Shown here piece by piece: positions 42,331 through 51,804 of a stretch of DNA of 58,833 nt. The notes beneath the pieces were generated by a model, which saw only the letters and a list, made by a program, of their open reading frames with translations, was not told the origin of the DNA and did not search any database. A program made the translations under genes and the position numbers. Numbering within the stretch: the stretch's first letter is position 1; each line of letters starts with the position of its first letter. Source of the stretch: CG1-02-35-72 sp045046885 (GTDB lineage: Bacteria > Bacteroidota > Bacteroidia > Flavobacteriales > Flavobacteriaceae); assembly GCA_045046885.1 (NCBI GenBank), contig JASFYX010000051.1, forward strand, positions 1 through 58,833. Reading direction: 5' to 3'.

Positions 42331-43074
42331 ATGTCCCCTTTTAAGTTGACATATAAAACCTTTGGCAATAAAGCTATTTTGATAGAATGGCCGCTTGAGA
42401 TTTCTGAAACAATTTTATACGATATTTTAAAATTCAAACAGAGAATTAAAAATCATTATAGTGATTTTTACGATATTTCTACAGCTTATAATTCTTTAAC
42501 TATATATTTAAATAAAGAACTTTTAAATATTGATAAAGAAATAGATATATTAAATAAAATTTATTTATTAGGCTTAGATAAGAACCTTTCAAATAATTAT
42601 ATTTGGCATATTCCTGTGTGTTATGATAAAACACTGGCAAAGGATTTATCAGCCTTTTTAAAGCTTAAAAATTTAGATTTAAAACAACTTATAAGTAGTC
42701 ATAGCGCACCTTTATATACAGTTTATTTTTTAGGATTCCTTCCCGGGTTTCCTTATTTAGGAGGCTTGCCAAAAGAGCTACATGCACCGCGAAAATCACA
42801 ACCCGAATTACACATCGCCAAAGGGGCTGTGGGTATTGGCGGACAACAAACAGGTATCTATCCACAAGACAGCCCGGGTGGTTGGCATATTATTGGTAAA
42901 ACACCCTTGTCACTTTTTGATGTATCTAACAATCCTCCTTGCTTGTTAAAAGCCGGCGATAAAATTAAATTTGAGCCGGTATCAGTTACTACTTTTAACG
43001 AAATAAAAAATCAGATAGTGGCGCATACTTACACCTTTAAAAAAGAAGCATTATGCCTAGAATACAAGTCATAA
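42331..43074 (+). CDS. pxpB: 5-oxoprolinase subunit B
   Basis: A 247-residue protein of the allophanate hydrolase subunit 1 (KipI) family. It shows YDISTAYNSLTIYL near 45, YTVYFLGFLPGFPYLGGLP near 130, the PRKSQPELHIAKGAVGIGG segment with conserved Arg, and QDSPGGWHIIGKTP near 185. It forms the ATP-using part of the 5-oxoprolinase complex with PxpC. It begins 5 bp after pxpA and its last 22 bp overlap pxpC. Confidence 0.93.
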   Translation: MSPFKLTYKTFGNKAILIEWPLEISETILYDILKFKQRIKNHYSDFYDISTAYNSLTIYLNKELLNIDKEIDILNKIYLLGLDKNLSNNYIWHIPVCYDKTLAKDLSAFLKLKNLDLKQLISSHSAPLYTVYFLGFLPGFPYLGGLPKELHAPRKSQPELHIAKGAVGIGGQQTGIYPQDSPGGWHIIGKTPLSLFDVSNNPPCLLKAGDKIKFEPVSVTTFNEIKNQIVAHTYTFKKEALCLEYKS

Positions 43075-43916
43075 AAGCGGGTTATTACGACAGTCTTCAA
43101 GATTTAGGTCGTTTTGGTATGGCGTGTTACGGTGTACCTGTTTCGGGTGTAATGGACGTTATTAGTGCTAAAATGGCCAACGCACTTGTAGAGAACACAC
43201 CCGATTGTTCTGTTTTAGAAATGACCTTAACAGGCCCTATATTGCTCTTTCAAAAAGAAACTACTATTGCAATAACAGGGGCTGATATGAGTCCTAAATT
43301 AAACGATATTCCAGTTCAAATACAAACAAAAATAAAAATTGGTACAGGCGATATTTTAAGCTTTGGTCACGTCAATTATGGCTGTAGAGGCTATTTGGCT
43401 GTTAAAAATGGTTTTAAATCGGAAAGAGTATTAAATAGCTTGTCTTTTTATAAAGGATTGACAAAACAATATAAACTAGAAAAAGGAATAGAACTTTTCT
43501 TAGCTAAACAAACTGACCAATCTCAAGCCAATAATTCGCATATTAAGGTTGATACACACTTTTTTAGCACACCTACGCTTAACGCTTTTAAAGGTCCTGA
43601 ATTTGATATATTATCGGCTAAACAAAAAGAATTTTTACTTACAAATACTTTTCAGGTTACTTTAAACAGCCGTATGGGCTATCAGTTTAAAACCACATCA
43701 GCTTTAGCGCATAGATATGATATGTTAACATCATCTGTAATGCCGGGGACGGTTCAATTAACCCAAAGTGGCAAGCTCATAGCTTTAATGAAAGATTGTC
43801 AAACTACTGGTGGTTATCCTAGAATATTGCAACTAACAGATAAATCGCAAGCTATTTTGGCACAAAAAAATACTTTTCAAAAAGTGAATTTTAAATTAAA
43901 AGAAATACATTTATAA
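43053..43916 (+). CDS. pxpC: 5-oxoprolinase subunit C
   Basis: A 287-residue protein of the allophanate hydrolase subunit 2 (KipA) family. Visible family segments are SLQDLGRFGMACYGVPVSGVMD near 10-30, ITGADMSPKLND near 73, LSFGHVNYGCRGYLAVKNGF near 95 and the late YRILQLT-like GGYPRILQL and MPGTVQLTQSG. PxpB and PxpC together form the kinase/hydrolase part of the complex. A 12-bp gap to the metalloprotease gene suggests the operon continues. Confidence 0.93.
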   Translation: MPRIQVIKAGYYDSLQDLGRFGMACYGVPVSGVMDVISAKMANALVENTPDCSVLEMTLTGPILLFQKETTIAITGADMSPKLNDIPVQIQTKIKIGTGDILSFGHVNYGCRGYLAVKNGFKSERVLNSLSFYKGLTKQYKLEKGIELFLAKQTDQSQANNSHIKVDTHFFSTPTLNAFKGPEFDILSAKQKEFLLTNTFQVTLNSRMGYQFKTTSALAHRYDMLTSSVMPGTVQLTQSGKLIALMKDCQTTGGYPRILQLTDKSQAILAQKNTFQKVNFKLKEIHL

Positions 43917-43928
43917 AAAATTCTAAAT

Positions 43929-46316
43929 ATGAAAAAACTAACCTACCTTATTTTGCTTTTAGTAAGCATGCAACCTGCTTTTAGTCAGTTTTTTAACAAT
44001 AATTCTAATGTAAAATCCTATAAAGGTTATTTTAATTTTTATTACGACAACAGTACCGATAAGCTTTATTTAGATATAGATAAAGTCGGTACAGAATTTT
44101 TATACGTATCGGCCTTATCGCAAGGTGTAGGCTCTAATGATATTGGTTTAGACCGGGGTCAATTAGGGGGCGGTCGCGTGGTTAAATTTATAAAAGCCGG
44201 TAATAAATTGCTATTGATGCAACCCAACCAAGACTATCGGGCTATTACCGATAATGTAGATGAGAAAAATTCGGTTAAAGAAGCTTTTGCTAAATCTGTC
44301 CTTTTCGGATTTAAAATAAAAGAGACTAAAAACGGTCATTATTTGGTAGATGCCACCGACTTTTTTATACGTGATGCCCACGGTGTAACCAATAGATTAA
44401 AACAAACAAAACAAGGACAATACCATTTAGATAAAAGCAAAAGTGCTTTTAATATTGAGCGTACCAAAGCTTTTCCTAAGAATGACGAGTTTGACGTGTT
44501 GTTGACCTTTAGTGGCAATCCCAAAGGCAATTATATCCGTAGTGTGGTGCCTACACCTTCGTTGGTGACGGTTTATCAACATCATTCGTTTGTACAATTA
44601 CCCGACGACAAATACAAACCCCGTGCCTTTGACCCGAGGACAGCTTCATATAATTTTTCTTATTTAGATTATGCCACGCCTATTAATAAATCGATTGTTA
44701 AACGTTTTATTTTTAGACACAGATTGGTAAAAAAATACCCAAATAAAGCCATAAGCGAGCCTGTTGAGCCTATAATTTATTATGTAGATCGCGGTGCGCC
44801 CGAACCTGTGCGTTCAGCTTTAATAGAAGGGGCTAGTTGGTGGAATCAAGCTTTTGAAGCCGCCGGTTATAAAAATGCTTTTCAGGTTAAAGTTTTACCC
44901 AAAGGCGTAGATCCACTCGATTTGCGTTATAATGTCATTCAGTGGGTACACCGTTCAACTAGAGGGTGGTCTTACGGTGCCAGTATCAGCGATCCTAGAA
45001 CAGGCGAAATTTTAAAAGGCCATGTGAGTTTGGGCTCTTTGCGTATCCGTCAAGATTTTTTAATTGCTTCAGCTTTAAAAGCGCAATATAAAAATGGTAA
45101 TAATAATGACAATGAGGCTTTGCAATTGGCTTTGGCACGTATCCGTCAATTAGCGGCTCACGAAGTCGGCCACACGCTTGGTTTTACCCATAATTTTGCC
45201 GCTAGTGTAAACAACCGCGCTTCGGTAATGGATTATCCGCATCCGTATGTGACTATTAAAAATGGTCAATTAGATTTCAGTCAGGCTTATGATACGGGGA
45301 TAGGCGCATGGGATAAAGTTGCTGTAACTTATGCCTACGCTTCTTATGCTAAAAACGAAAAAACAAAACTTTTAAAAGGCGTCTTAAAAGCCGAACAAAA
45401 AGGACTAAAATTTCTGTCTGATGCTGATGCGCGTCCTATAAGTGGCACATCGCCTTATGCCCATTTATGGGATAATGGCGCCAGTGCCACAGCCGAGCTA
45501 AAGCGTCTTTTAGAAGTCCGTAAAATTGCCATTCAGAATTTTTCTATAGATAATATCAAATCGGGCAAACCTTATTCCGATCTAGAAGATGTTTTTGTAC
45601 CGCTTTATTTTTTACACCGCTATCAAGCCGAAGCAACAGTAAAATTAATTGGCGGTTTAGATTATAATTACGCTGTAAAAGGCAGTTTACTCACTAATAA
45701 AGAAGTGTCGCCTAAAGATCAACACGCCGCCCTTAACGGATTGATGCAAAGTATAGATGTCAATACTTTGGCTATTCCTGTAAGGATACGCAAACTCTTT
45801 CCGCCACGTGCTTTTGGATATAGGTCAGGACGTGAATCGTTTAAAGGAAAAACAGGACTTGTATTTGACGATTTAAGTGCTGTAGCAACAGCTTCTGAAA
45901 TGACTATTGCTATGTTGCTCAATCCGCAACGCGCCGCTAGATTGGTACAACAAAAGAGTAAAGATGCCCATCAGTTAGGTTTTTCAGAAACCTTAGATGT
46001 TTTAATAAACAATACCTTTAAGAAAAACCATAGCGACAGTTATCAAACCGAGTTACAGAATACTGTTAACTATGTGGTTTTAAAGTATATGTTTAATTTG
46101 GCAGTCAACACCAATACTTATCCGCAAGTCAATGCTATTGTATTTTATAAATTAAATAAATTAGCTACTTATTTAAAATCGCAAAAAGTGCAAGGTGTTC
46201 AGCTTATGTACAATGCCAATATAAGAGCTAAGATATACAGGTTTATGGAAGAGCCATCTGAATTTAAACTGATAAAAGCGCCTAAAATTCCCGATGGCTC
46301 ACCTATTGGGGGTTAA
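43929..46316 (+). CDS. secreted zinc metalloprotease of the metzincin type (DUF5117-like N-terminus)
   Basis: A 795-residue exported protein: signal peptide to about residue 19 (MQPAFS), an N-terminal beta-rich DUF5117-like region (30-270; FNFYYDNSTDKLYLDID), then the protease domain with HEVGHTLGFTH (His411, Glu412, His415, His421), a complete HExxHxxGxxH metzincin zinc site, followed by a C-terminal helical region. SVMDYPHP near 433 supplies the Met-turn. It should cleave peptides in the periplasm or outside. It lies 12 bp after pxpC and may belong to the same operon, linking peptide breakdown to pyroglutamate use. Confidence 0.88.
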   Translation: MKKLTYLILLLVSMQPAFSQFFNNNSNVKSYKGYFNFYYDNSTDKLYLDIDKVGTEFLYVSALSQGVGSNDIGLDRGQLGGGRVVKFIKAGNKLLLMQPNQDYRAITDNVDEKNSVKEAFAKSVLFGFKIKETKNGHYLVDATDFFIRDAHGVTNRLKQTKQGQYHLDKSKSAFNIERTKAFPKNDEFDVLLTFSGNPKGNYIRSVVPTPSLVTVYQHHSFVQLPDDKYKPRAFDPRTASYNFSYLDYATPINKSIVKRFIFRHRLVKKYPNKAISEPVEPIIYYVDRGAPEPVRSALIEGASWWNQAFEAAGYKNAFQVKVLPKGVDPLDLRYNVIQWVHRSTRGWSYGASISDPRTGEILKGHVSLGSLRIRQDFLIASALKAQYKNGNNNDNEALQLALARIRQLAAHEVGHTLGFTHNFAASVNNRASVMDYPHPYVTIKNGQLDFSQAYDTGIGAWDKVAVTYAYASYAKNEKTKLLKGVLKAEQKGLKFLSDADARPISGTSPYAHLWDNGASATAELKRLLEVRKIAIQNFSIDNIKSGKPYSDLEDVFVPLYFLHRYQAEATVKLIGGLDYNYAVKGSLLTNKEVSPKDQHAALNGLMQSIDVNTLAIPVRIRKLFPPRAFGYRSGRESFKGKTGLVFDDLSAVATASEMTIAMLLNPQRAARLVQQKSKDAHQLGFSETLDVLINNTFKKNHSDSYQTELQNTVNYVVLKYMFNLAVNTNTYPQVNAIVFYKLNKLATYLKSQKVQGVQLMYNANIRAKIYRFMEEPSEFKLIKAPKIPDGSPIGG

Positions 46317-46335
46317 TGGATAAACGACAAATTCC

Positions 46336-46388
46336 AAATAACAAAAGGCAAATAACCAATAACCAATAACATATAACGAATAACAAAA
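46336..46388. repeat. short tandem-like AATAAC(CA) repeats between metalloprotease and aldolase genes
   Basis: The gap holds about six near-copies of AATAAC, several extended to AATAACCA, ending at the threonine aldolase start. The motif is low-complexity A/C-rich on the plus strand and resembles variable intergenic spacers; no promoter box is clear inside it. Confidence 0.45.
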
Positions 46389-46389
46389 A

Positions 46390-47415
46390 ATGACGATCAA
46401 TTTAATAAGTGACACAGTAACCATTCCAACGCCAAAAATGTTGGACTTTATGATGAATGCCGAGGTAGGTGATGACGTTTTTAATGCCGACCCAACTGTC
46501 ATCGCTTTACAAGCGAAAATTGCCACGATGTTTGGCAAAGAAGCTGCTTTGTTTTTCCCGTCGGGGAGTATGGCCAATCAGACGGCTATAAATTTGCATA
46601 CACGTCCTGCAGAGCAAATGATTTGCGATAAATGGGCGCATGTGTACAATTTTGAGGGTGGTGGCGCTGCTTTTAATTCGGGCGTGTCGTGTTGTTTAAT
46701 AGACGGGCATCGGGGGATGTTTACAGCCGAACAGGTTGAAGCGTCTATTACGAGTCCTGACAATATTCATTTGTCATCTACCAGTTTGGTAGCTGTAGAA
46801 AATACCACAAACAAAGGCGGAGGCGCTTGTTGGGACATAGAAGAACTCAAAAAAATTAGAAAAGTATGTGATGAACATAATTTGGCTTATCATTTAGATG
46901 GCGCCAGATTGTTTAATGCATTGGTAGCTAAAAACGAAGACCCCAAACAGTACGGCGCTTTATTCGATACCATTTCAATTTGTCTCTCAAAAGGATTGGG
47001 CGCTCCCATTGGGTCATTGCTTTTGGGAACAAAAGAACACATCCGTAAGGCCTTAAAAATTAGAAAATTATTTGGTGGCGCTATGCGTCAAGTCGGCTAT
47101 TTAGCGGCGGCAGGCATTTATGCCTTAGACAATAATGTAGAGCGCTTGGCTATAGACCATAAACATGCCAAAATGATTGGTGCAGCGCTTGCTAATTCGT
47201 CTTTAGTAAGTAAGGTAGAGCCCATAGAAACCAATATTATTATCTTTAATTTGGCGACAACTGTAGATGAAGCCGATTATATAAATGCCTTAAAAAATCG
47301 GGGTATTTTAATCAGCTCTATGGGAAGTGGTAAATTACGTATGGTAACACATTTAGCCATTACAGAAGATATGATTGAACAGGTTGTAAACACTTTAAAA
47401 GGATTAAGAATTTAA
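46390..47415 (+). CDS. ltaE: low-specificity threonine aldolase
   Basis: A 341-residue fold-type I PLP enzyme that cleaves L-threonine or allo-threonine to glycine and acetaldehyde. LISDTVTIPTPKML near the start, AEVGDDVFNADPTV near 24, FPSGSMANQTAI near 57, VAVENTTNKGGG near 135, HLDGARLFNA near 166 and the PLP lysine in CLSKGLGAPIGS near 200 are all as expected. In the cell it supplies glycine for GlyA. Length is normal. Confidence 0.93.
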   Translation: MTINLISDTVTIPTPKMLDFMMNAEVGDDVFNADPTVIALQAKIATMFGKEAALFFPSGSMANQTAINLHTRPAEQMICDKWAHVYNFEGGGAAFNSGVSCCLIDGHRGMFTAEQVEASITSPDNIHLSSTSLVAVENTTNKGGGACWDIEELKKIRKVCDEHNLAYHLDGARLFNALVAKNEDPKQYGALFDTISICLSKGLGAPIGSLLLGTKEHIRKALKIRKLFGGAMRQVGYLAAAGIYALDNNVERLAIDHKHAKMIGAALANSSLVSKVEPIETNIIIFNLATTVDEADYINALKNRGILISSMGSGKLRMVTHLAITEDMIEQVVNTLKGLRI

Positions 47416-47427
47416 AATTATTATAAA

Positions 47428-48786
47428 ATGAAACTATTTAGTAAAATATTATTTGTAACTATTTTGTCAATAGTTACAAGCGGTTTTTCGCAAACAAAAG
47501 TATCAAAAATGCTCAGTGCTATAGCAACGGCGCCTAAGGCCAACAACATAAAAAAAGACATAACCGCTTTGGTTAATTTTGGTACACGCCATACTTTGTC
47601 AGATACTATTTCACAAACTAGAGGAATAGGAGCTGCGAGAAGGTGGGTTAAAAAAGAATTTGAAACTATTTCTAAAGATTGTAACAACTGTTTAGAAGTC
47701 AGTTTTGAAGGCAATCTCGTTAAAAAGAACAAGCGTCGTATTTTTAAAGATGTGATGATTATTAATGTAATGGCCGTACAACGCGGTACGGAATTTCCTA
47801 ATCGTTATATCATTATGTCTGGCGACATAGATTCGCGGGTGACAGACCCCAACGATGCTACTTTAGATGCGCCGGGGGCAAACGATAATGCGTCAGGACT
47901 GGCTGGTACTTTAGAAGCAGCCCGAGTGCTGAGTAAATACAAATTTCCTGTTTCTATTATTTATCTAGGTCTTTCAGGTGAGGAGCAAGGTCTTTACGGC
48001 GGGACTTATATGGCGAAACTATTTAAAGAACGCGGTTACGATATTATCGGTATTTTAAACAACGATATGATTGGCAATATTCAAGGTATTGACGGTGTGA
48101 TAGATAATGGTACTTTTCGTGTCTTTTCTGAAGCCATTTCTATGACGGCAACCGACAGACAAAAACGCGGTATGCGTTATTATGGTGGTGAAGTAGATGG
48201 GTCGTCACGACAATTAGCAAGGTATGTAGCAGGATTAGCAACAGATTATATGACCAATTTACGTCCTATCATGATTTACAGGTTAGATAGATTTGCACGT
48301 GGTGGACACCACCGACCATTTAACGATGTGGGTTTTACGGGTGTGCGCATTATGGAAACACATGAAAATTACAACCGTCAGCATCAAGACACCCGCACAG
48401 AGAACGGCATAAAATACGGCGATGTGTTGGCAGGAATTAATTTTGACTATGCCGCAAAATTAACGGCCGTAAATTGTTTGACATTAGCTGCTTTGGCTTC
48501 GGCACCAGCCACACCTAAAAATGTATTAATTGGTGGTGCCGTACAACCTTCAACACGCTTAAAATGGGATGCCGTAACCGATACTAATTTAGCCGGTTAT
48601 AAGGTTTATTGGCGCGATACAACATCGCCTACCTGGCAGTACAGTCGTTTTGTGGGTAAACAAACAGATATCACTTTAAAAAATATAGTCATTGACAATT
48701 ATTTCTTTGGCGTTGCCAGTATTTCTAAAGACGGTGCTGAGAGTCTTATACAGTTTCCACAAGGACTGATTCCGCGTGGTAAATAA
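47428..48786 (+). CDS. secreted M28 family aminopeptidase with C-terminal fibronectin-like domain
   Basis: A 452-residue exported peptidase with a signal peptide to about residue 21 (TSGFSQ). The two-zinc site of M28 is visible: GDIDSR in place of the usual GHxDS near 131, APGANDNASGLAG near 148, GEEQGLYGG near 187 and NNDMIGN near 212, and the late HHRPFNDVGFTGVRIME. The metal-binding His of GHxDS is Ile here, so the first metal site may be altered. Residues about 365-450 form an FN3-like domain (TRLKWDAVTDTNLAGYKVYWRD). Confidence 0.87.
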   Translation: MKLFSKILFVTILSIVTSGFSQTKVSKMLSAIATAPKANNIKKDITALVNFGTRHTLSDTISQTRGIGAARRWVKKEFETISKDCNNCLEVSFEGNLVKKNKRRIFKDVMIINVMAVQRGTEFPNRYIIMSGDIDSRVTDPNDATLDAPGANDNASGLAGTLEAARVLSKYKFPVSIIYLGLSGEEQGLYGGTYMAKLFKERGYDIIGILNNDMIGNIQGIDGVIDNGTFRVFSEAISMTATDRQKRGMRYYGGEVDGSSRQLARYVAGLATDYMTNLRPIMIYRLDRFARGGHHRPFNDVGFTGVRIMETHENYNRQHQDTRTENGIKYGDVLAGINFDYAAKLTAVNCLTLAALASAPATPKNVLIGGAVQPSTRLKWDAVTDTNLAGYKVYWRDTTSPTWQYSRFVGKQTDITLKNIVIDNYFFGVASISKDGAESLIQFPQGLIPRGK

Positions 48787-48846
48787 TTATAAAAATAGTG
48801 TAATTAAAAACTTATTGTTGCGACTTAGCCTATAATATTTTACAAT

Positions 48847-49479
48847 ATGAAAAAAGCAGGTATCGCAATAATAAGTTTTTTAGTTTTTATAGTGACAATT
48901 AATGCGCGTACAATTGATAACATGGAAGAAACTCAAACAAATAAATTAGAAACAGCCACTTTTGCAGGAGGTTGTTTTTGGTGTACAGAAGCCATTTTTG
49001 AACAATTAAAAGGAGTGACTTCTGTCGTTTCGGGATATAGTGGTGGTGATATTAAAAATCCGTCATATAGAGAAGTTGTGACAGGCAGAACAGGACATGC
49101 TGAAGCTATTCAGATAACCTACAACCCAAAAGTAATTAGTTACATTGAGTTGTTGGATGTCTTTTTTTCAACCCATGACCCTACAACTTTAAACAGACAA
49201 GGTTATGATGTGGGAACACAATACCGTTCGGTTGTTTTTTATCACAATAAAAGTCAGAAAGACGATGCAAAAGCTATGATTAAAGCCTTAACCGAAGCTA
49301 AAGTGTTTAAACATAAAATAGTGACAGAGGTTATATCTTTTGCAAATTTTTATAGCGCAGAAGCTTATCATCAAGACTATTACGACAATAATAAGTCGCA
49401 ACCTTATTGCGAAAATGTAATAAATCCTAAACTTGTGAAATTTTTTAAAAAATATACGTCTAAGTTAAAGACTATATGA
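48847..49479 (+). CDS. msrA: peptide-methionine (S)-S-oxide reductase, exported
   Basis: A 210-residue MsrA with a predicted N-terminal signal or anchor (IAIISFLVFIVTINA), so it repairs oxidised methionines in periplasmic or membrane proteins. The catalytic motif is GGCFWCTEAIF near residue 40 with nucleophile Cys42. EVVTGRTGHAEAIQITYNP near 78 and STHDPTTLNRQGYDVGTQYRS near 108 match the family. YHQDYYDNNKSQPYC near 175 contains the resolving cysteine. Confidence 0.95.
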   Translation: MKKAGIAIISFLVFIVTINARTIDNMEETQTNKLETATFAGGCFWCTEAIFEQLKGVTSVVSGYSGGDIKNPSYREVVTGRTGHAEAIQITYNPKVISYIELLDVFFSTHDPTTLNRQGYDVGTQYRSVVFYHNKSQKDDAKAMIKALTEAKVFKHKIVTEVISFANFYSAEAYHQDYYDNNKSQPYCENVINPKLVKFFKKYTSKLKTI

Positions 49480-49513
49480 AAATATAGACAAAAATTTGGT
49501 TGATTTTTGGTTT

Positions 49514-49557
49514 TGGAAGGTTTGTAAAACGCTTGTTTTACAGCCTTCCATTTTTTT
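49514..49557. terminator. terminator between convergent msrA and DUF6787-like gene
   Basis: TGGAAGG and CCTTCCA form the base and TGTAAAAC/GTTTTACA the top of a long stem around a GCTT loop, followed by seven T residues. It is a strong intrinsic terminator for msrA and, read the other way, lies just beyond the opposing gene. Confidence 0.85.
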
Positions 49558-49561
49558 ATAC

Positions 49562-49870
49562 CTATTCGTCTTTTAAAAAACGTCCTAATCCTAAACGACG
49601 TATCATTTTCTTTTCCATATTCCAAAAGAATTTGTGTTGTCCAAACAAAGTGCCAACAACAACTAAAAGTATTTGATAAATTGGAAAAATAAGGGCAATC
49701 CTTACAGGCCAAAATAGCCACGGGTTGGTAACGCCTTTATACAATCCAAAAAAATGCGTAACAGGTGTCGCTAACTTAACAGCAATTGAACCGTTTACAG
49801 CAAAGACTATAAAAATGATTATTAATTGAAAATTTGAAGTAATACCCCAACGTTTTTTAAGTTTTCCCAC
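49562..49870 (-). CDS. small membrane protein, DUF6787-like
   Basis: A 102-residue protein beginning KLKKRWGITSNFQL, with two membrane helices (about 15-38 and 50-75) and a basic C-terminal tail (MEKKMIRRLGLGRF). The pattern fits a small family widely found in Flavobacteriia, which I know as DUF6787. Function unknown; single-gene unit. Confidence 0.75.
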   Translation of the reverse strand: MGKLKKRWGITSNFQLIIIFIVFAVNGSIAVKLATPVTHFFGLYKGVTNPWLFWPVRIALIFPIYQILLVVVGTLFGQHKFFWNMEKKMIRRLGLGRFLKDE

Positions 49871-49993
49871 AGTAAATATTTATTTTAGCAAAGATACTTT
49901 TTAAGTCTAAACAGTCTCTTACATTTTCAAATTAAAAAAAAGTTAGATAAATGAGATTTATTAGTATCTTGGGCATCAAAAATTTATAAAAAA

Positions 49994-51295
49994 ATGAAAA
50001 AATTAGCACTGCATTGGCAAATAGTTATAGGTATGGTAGCTGGGGTTTTATTTGCCCTATTAATGACAAAGTTTTCTTGGGGAAAAGAGCTTGTTACTGA
50101 TTGGGTAAAACCTTTTGGTACTATTTTTATAAATTCTTTAAAACTCATTGCAGTTCCTTTAATATTAGCTTCTTTAATAAAAGGAGTGTCCGATTTGAAA
50201 GATATTTCTAAGCTCTCAAAAATGGGAGGTCGAACAATAGGTATTTATATTTTGACAACTGTAATGGCTGTTAGTATTGGTTTGTTGTACGTAAATATTG
50301 TTAAGCCTGGTAATTCTATTTCTGATAAAACCAGAATGGAATTGGTAGAAAATTACAGTGGTAACACAGCAAAATATAAGGCACAAGCCGCTAAGCAAAA
50401 AGAAAGTGGCCCATTACAAGCTCTTGTGGATATAGTGCCCAGTAATATTTTTGGAGCCGCAAGTAAAAATAAAAATATGCTTCAGGTAATCTTTTTTGCT
50501 ATCTTTTTTGGTGTAGGTTTAATTCTAATAAAAGAAGAACACTCAAAACCCGTAAAAGATTTCTTTGATGGATTTAACGAGGTAATTTTAAAACTTATAG
50601 ATTTAATTATGTTGGCAGCTCCTGTGGGTGTTTTTGCCTTGTTGGCAGCACTCGTTGTAGAGTCACCTAGTTTAGATTTATTTAAAGCTTTGGGATGGTA
50701 TGCATTTACGGTTTTAGCAGGCTTGTTGACTATGATAGCTATTTACAATCTAATGGTTTGGGTGTTTACCAAAAAACGTCCTAACTTTTTTATGAAAGGT
50801 ATTTCGCCTGCACAACTTTTAGCCTTTTCTACAAGTTCAAGTGCGGCTACTTTACCCGTTACTATGGAGCGTGTAACAGAACATTTAGGTGTTGACGAAG
50901 AAGTTTCGAGTTTTGTATTACCTATAGGTGCTACCATAAATATGGATGGTACAAGTTTATATCAGGCAGTTGCAGCGGTTTTTATTGCCCAAGCTTTTGG
51001 AATGGATTTATCTCTAGGTGCACAATTGGGTATTATTGTTACTGCTACATTAGCCTCAATTGGCTCTGCTGCTGTGCCAGGTGCTGGTATGGTAATGTTG
51101 ATTATAGTTTTAGCGCAAGCAGGTATTCCTGAAGCTGGATTAGCCCTTATTTTTGCGGTTGATAGGCCATTAGATATGTGTAGAACAACTGTTAATGTTA
51201 CAGGAGATGCTACTGTGTCTATGCTTGTTGCAAAATCTATTGGTAAACTAAAAGAGCCTAAAGTTAAAAATTGGGATGACAACTTAAAAAAGTAA
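49994..51295 (+). CDS. dicarboxylate/amino acid:cation symporter (DAACS family)
   Basis: A 433-residue inner-membrane symporter of the GltP/DctA type that takes up glutamate, aspartate or C4-dicarboxylates with protons or sodium. Family hallmarks are the serine-rich hairpin FSTSSSAATLPVT near 277, NMDGTSLYQAV near 317 and the DRPLDMCRTTVNVTGD segment near 393. DRPLDMCRTT includes the Asp and Arg involved in amino-acid side-chain binding in glutamate-type carriers, suggesting an acidic amino acid as substrate. The convergent DCC gene ends at the base after its stop. Confidence 0.92.
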   Translation: MKKLALHWQIVIGMVAGVLFALLMTKFSWGKELVTDWVKPFGTIFINSLKLIAVPLILASLIKGVSDLKDISKLSKMGGRTIGIYILTTVMAVSIGLLYVNIVKPGNSISDKTRMELVENYSGNTAKYKAQAAKQKESGPLQALVDIVPSNIFGAASKNKNMLQVIFFAIFFGVGLILIKEEHSKPVKDFFDGFNEVILKLIDLIMLAAPVGVFALLAALVVESPSLDLFKALGWYAFTVLAGLLTMIAIYNLMVWVFTKKRPNFFMKGISPAQLLAFSTSSSAATLPVTMERVTEHLGVDEEVSSFVLPIGATINMDGTSLYQAVAAVFIAQAFGMDLSLGAQLGIIVTATLASIGSAAVPGAGMVMLIIVLAQAGIPEAGLALIFAVDRPLDMCRTTVNVTGDATVSMLVAKSIGKLKEPKVKNWDDNLKK

Positions 51296-51706
51296 CTATA
51301 AAAAACGCTCGCTAAATTCTTTATCGGGTATCATGCATTTATCTTTTTTTCCAAACCATTTATAACGATTTCTAGCAATAAAGTCGTAGATGTAATCGCG
51401 TATTGGTGTTGGAATTATTATAAAAATATATAATATTTGTATAAATCCGTTAAGGTTTTTAGCAATTTTTAAGGCTGCAGTCGATTTAAAATAGAGTTGC
51501 TCGTTTTCTACAAGAACAATACTGTCAAAATTTTCAAAAGATTTCTTATTTAACTGTAACAAAATTTTTGTTGCGGCGTCTGATTGGAGAGATGCAAATA
51601 AGAAGTTCTTATTCTTATCGTGTTTTAACACAAATTGAACAGAACTATTGCAGAGATTACAGACACCGTCGAATAATATAATTGATGTATTTTTTAAAGG
51701 TGTCAT
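51296..51706 (-). CDS. thiol-disulfide oxidoreductase DCC family protein (DUF393)
   Basis: A 136-residue small protein with the family opening ILFDGVCNLCN (CxxC at about 16-19) and LFASLQSDAA and the terminal YKWFGKKDKCMIPD pattern. DUF393 proteins are predicted thioredoxin-fold redox proteins of unknown partner. Single gene, convergent with the symporter. Confidence 0.87.
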   Translation of the reverse strand: MTPLKNTSIILFDGVCNLCNSSVQFVLKHDKNKNFLFASLQSDAATKILLQLNKKSFENFDSIVLVENEQLYFKSTAALKIAKNLNGFIQILYIFIIIPTPIRDYIYDFIARNRYKWFGKKDKCMIPDKEFSERFL

Positions 51707-51804
51707 AAGTGTTTAAATATAAGTAAAATTAGGCTTTGTTTTAACAAAAAATTAGGAACAATACAATATGACAATAATTAATTTCGCCATAAAAATATCA
51801 TTTA

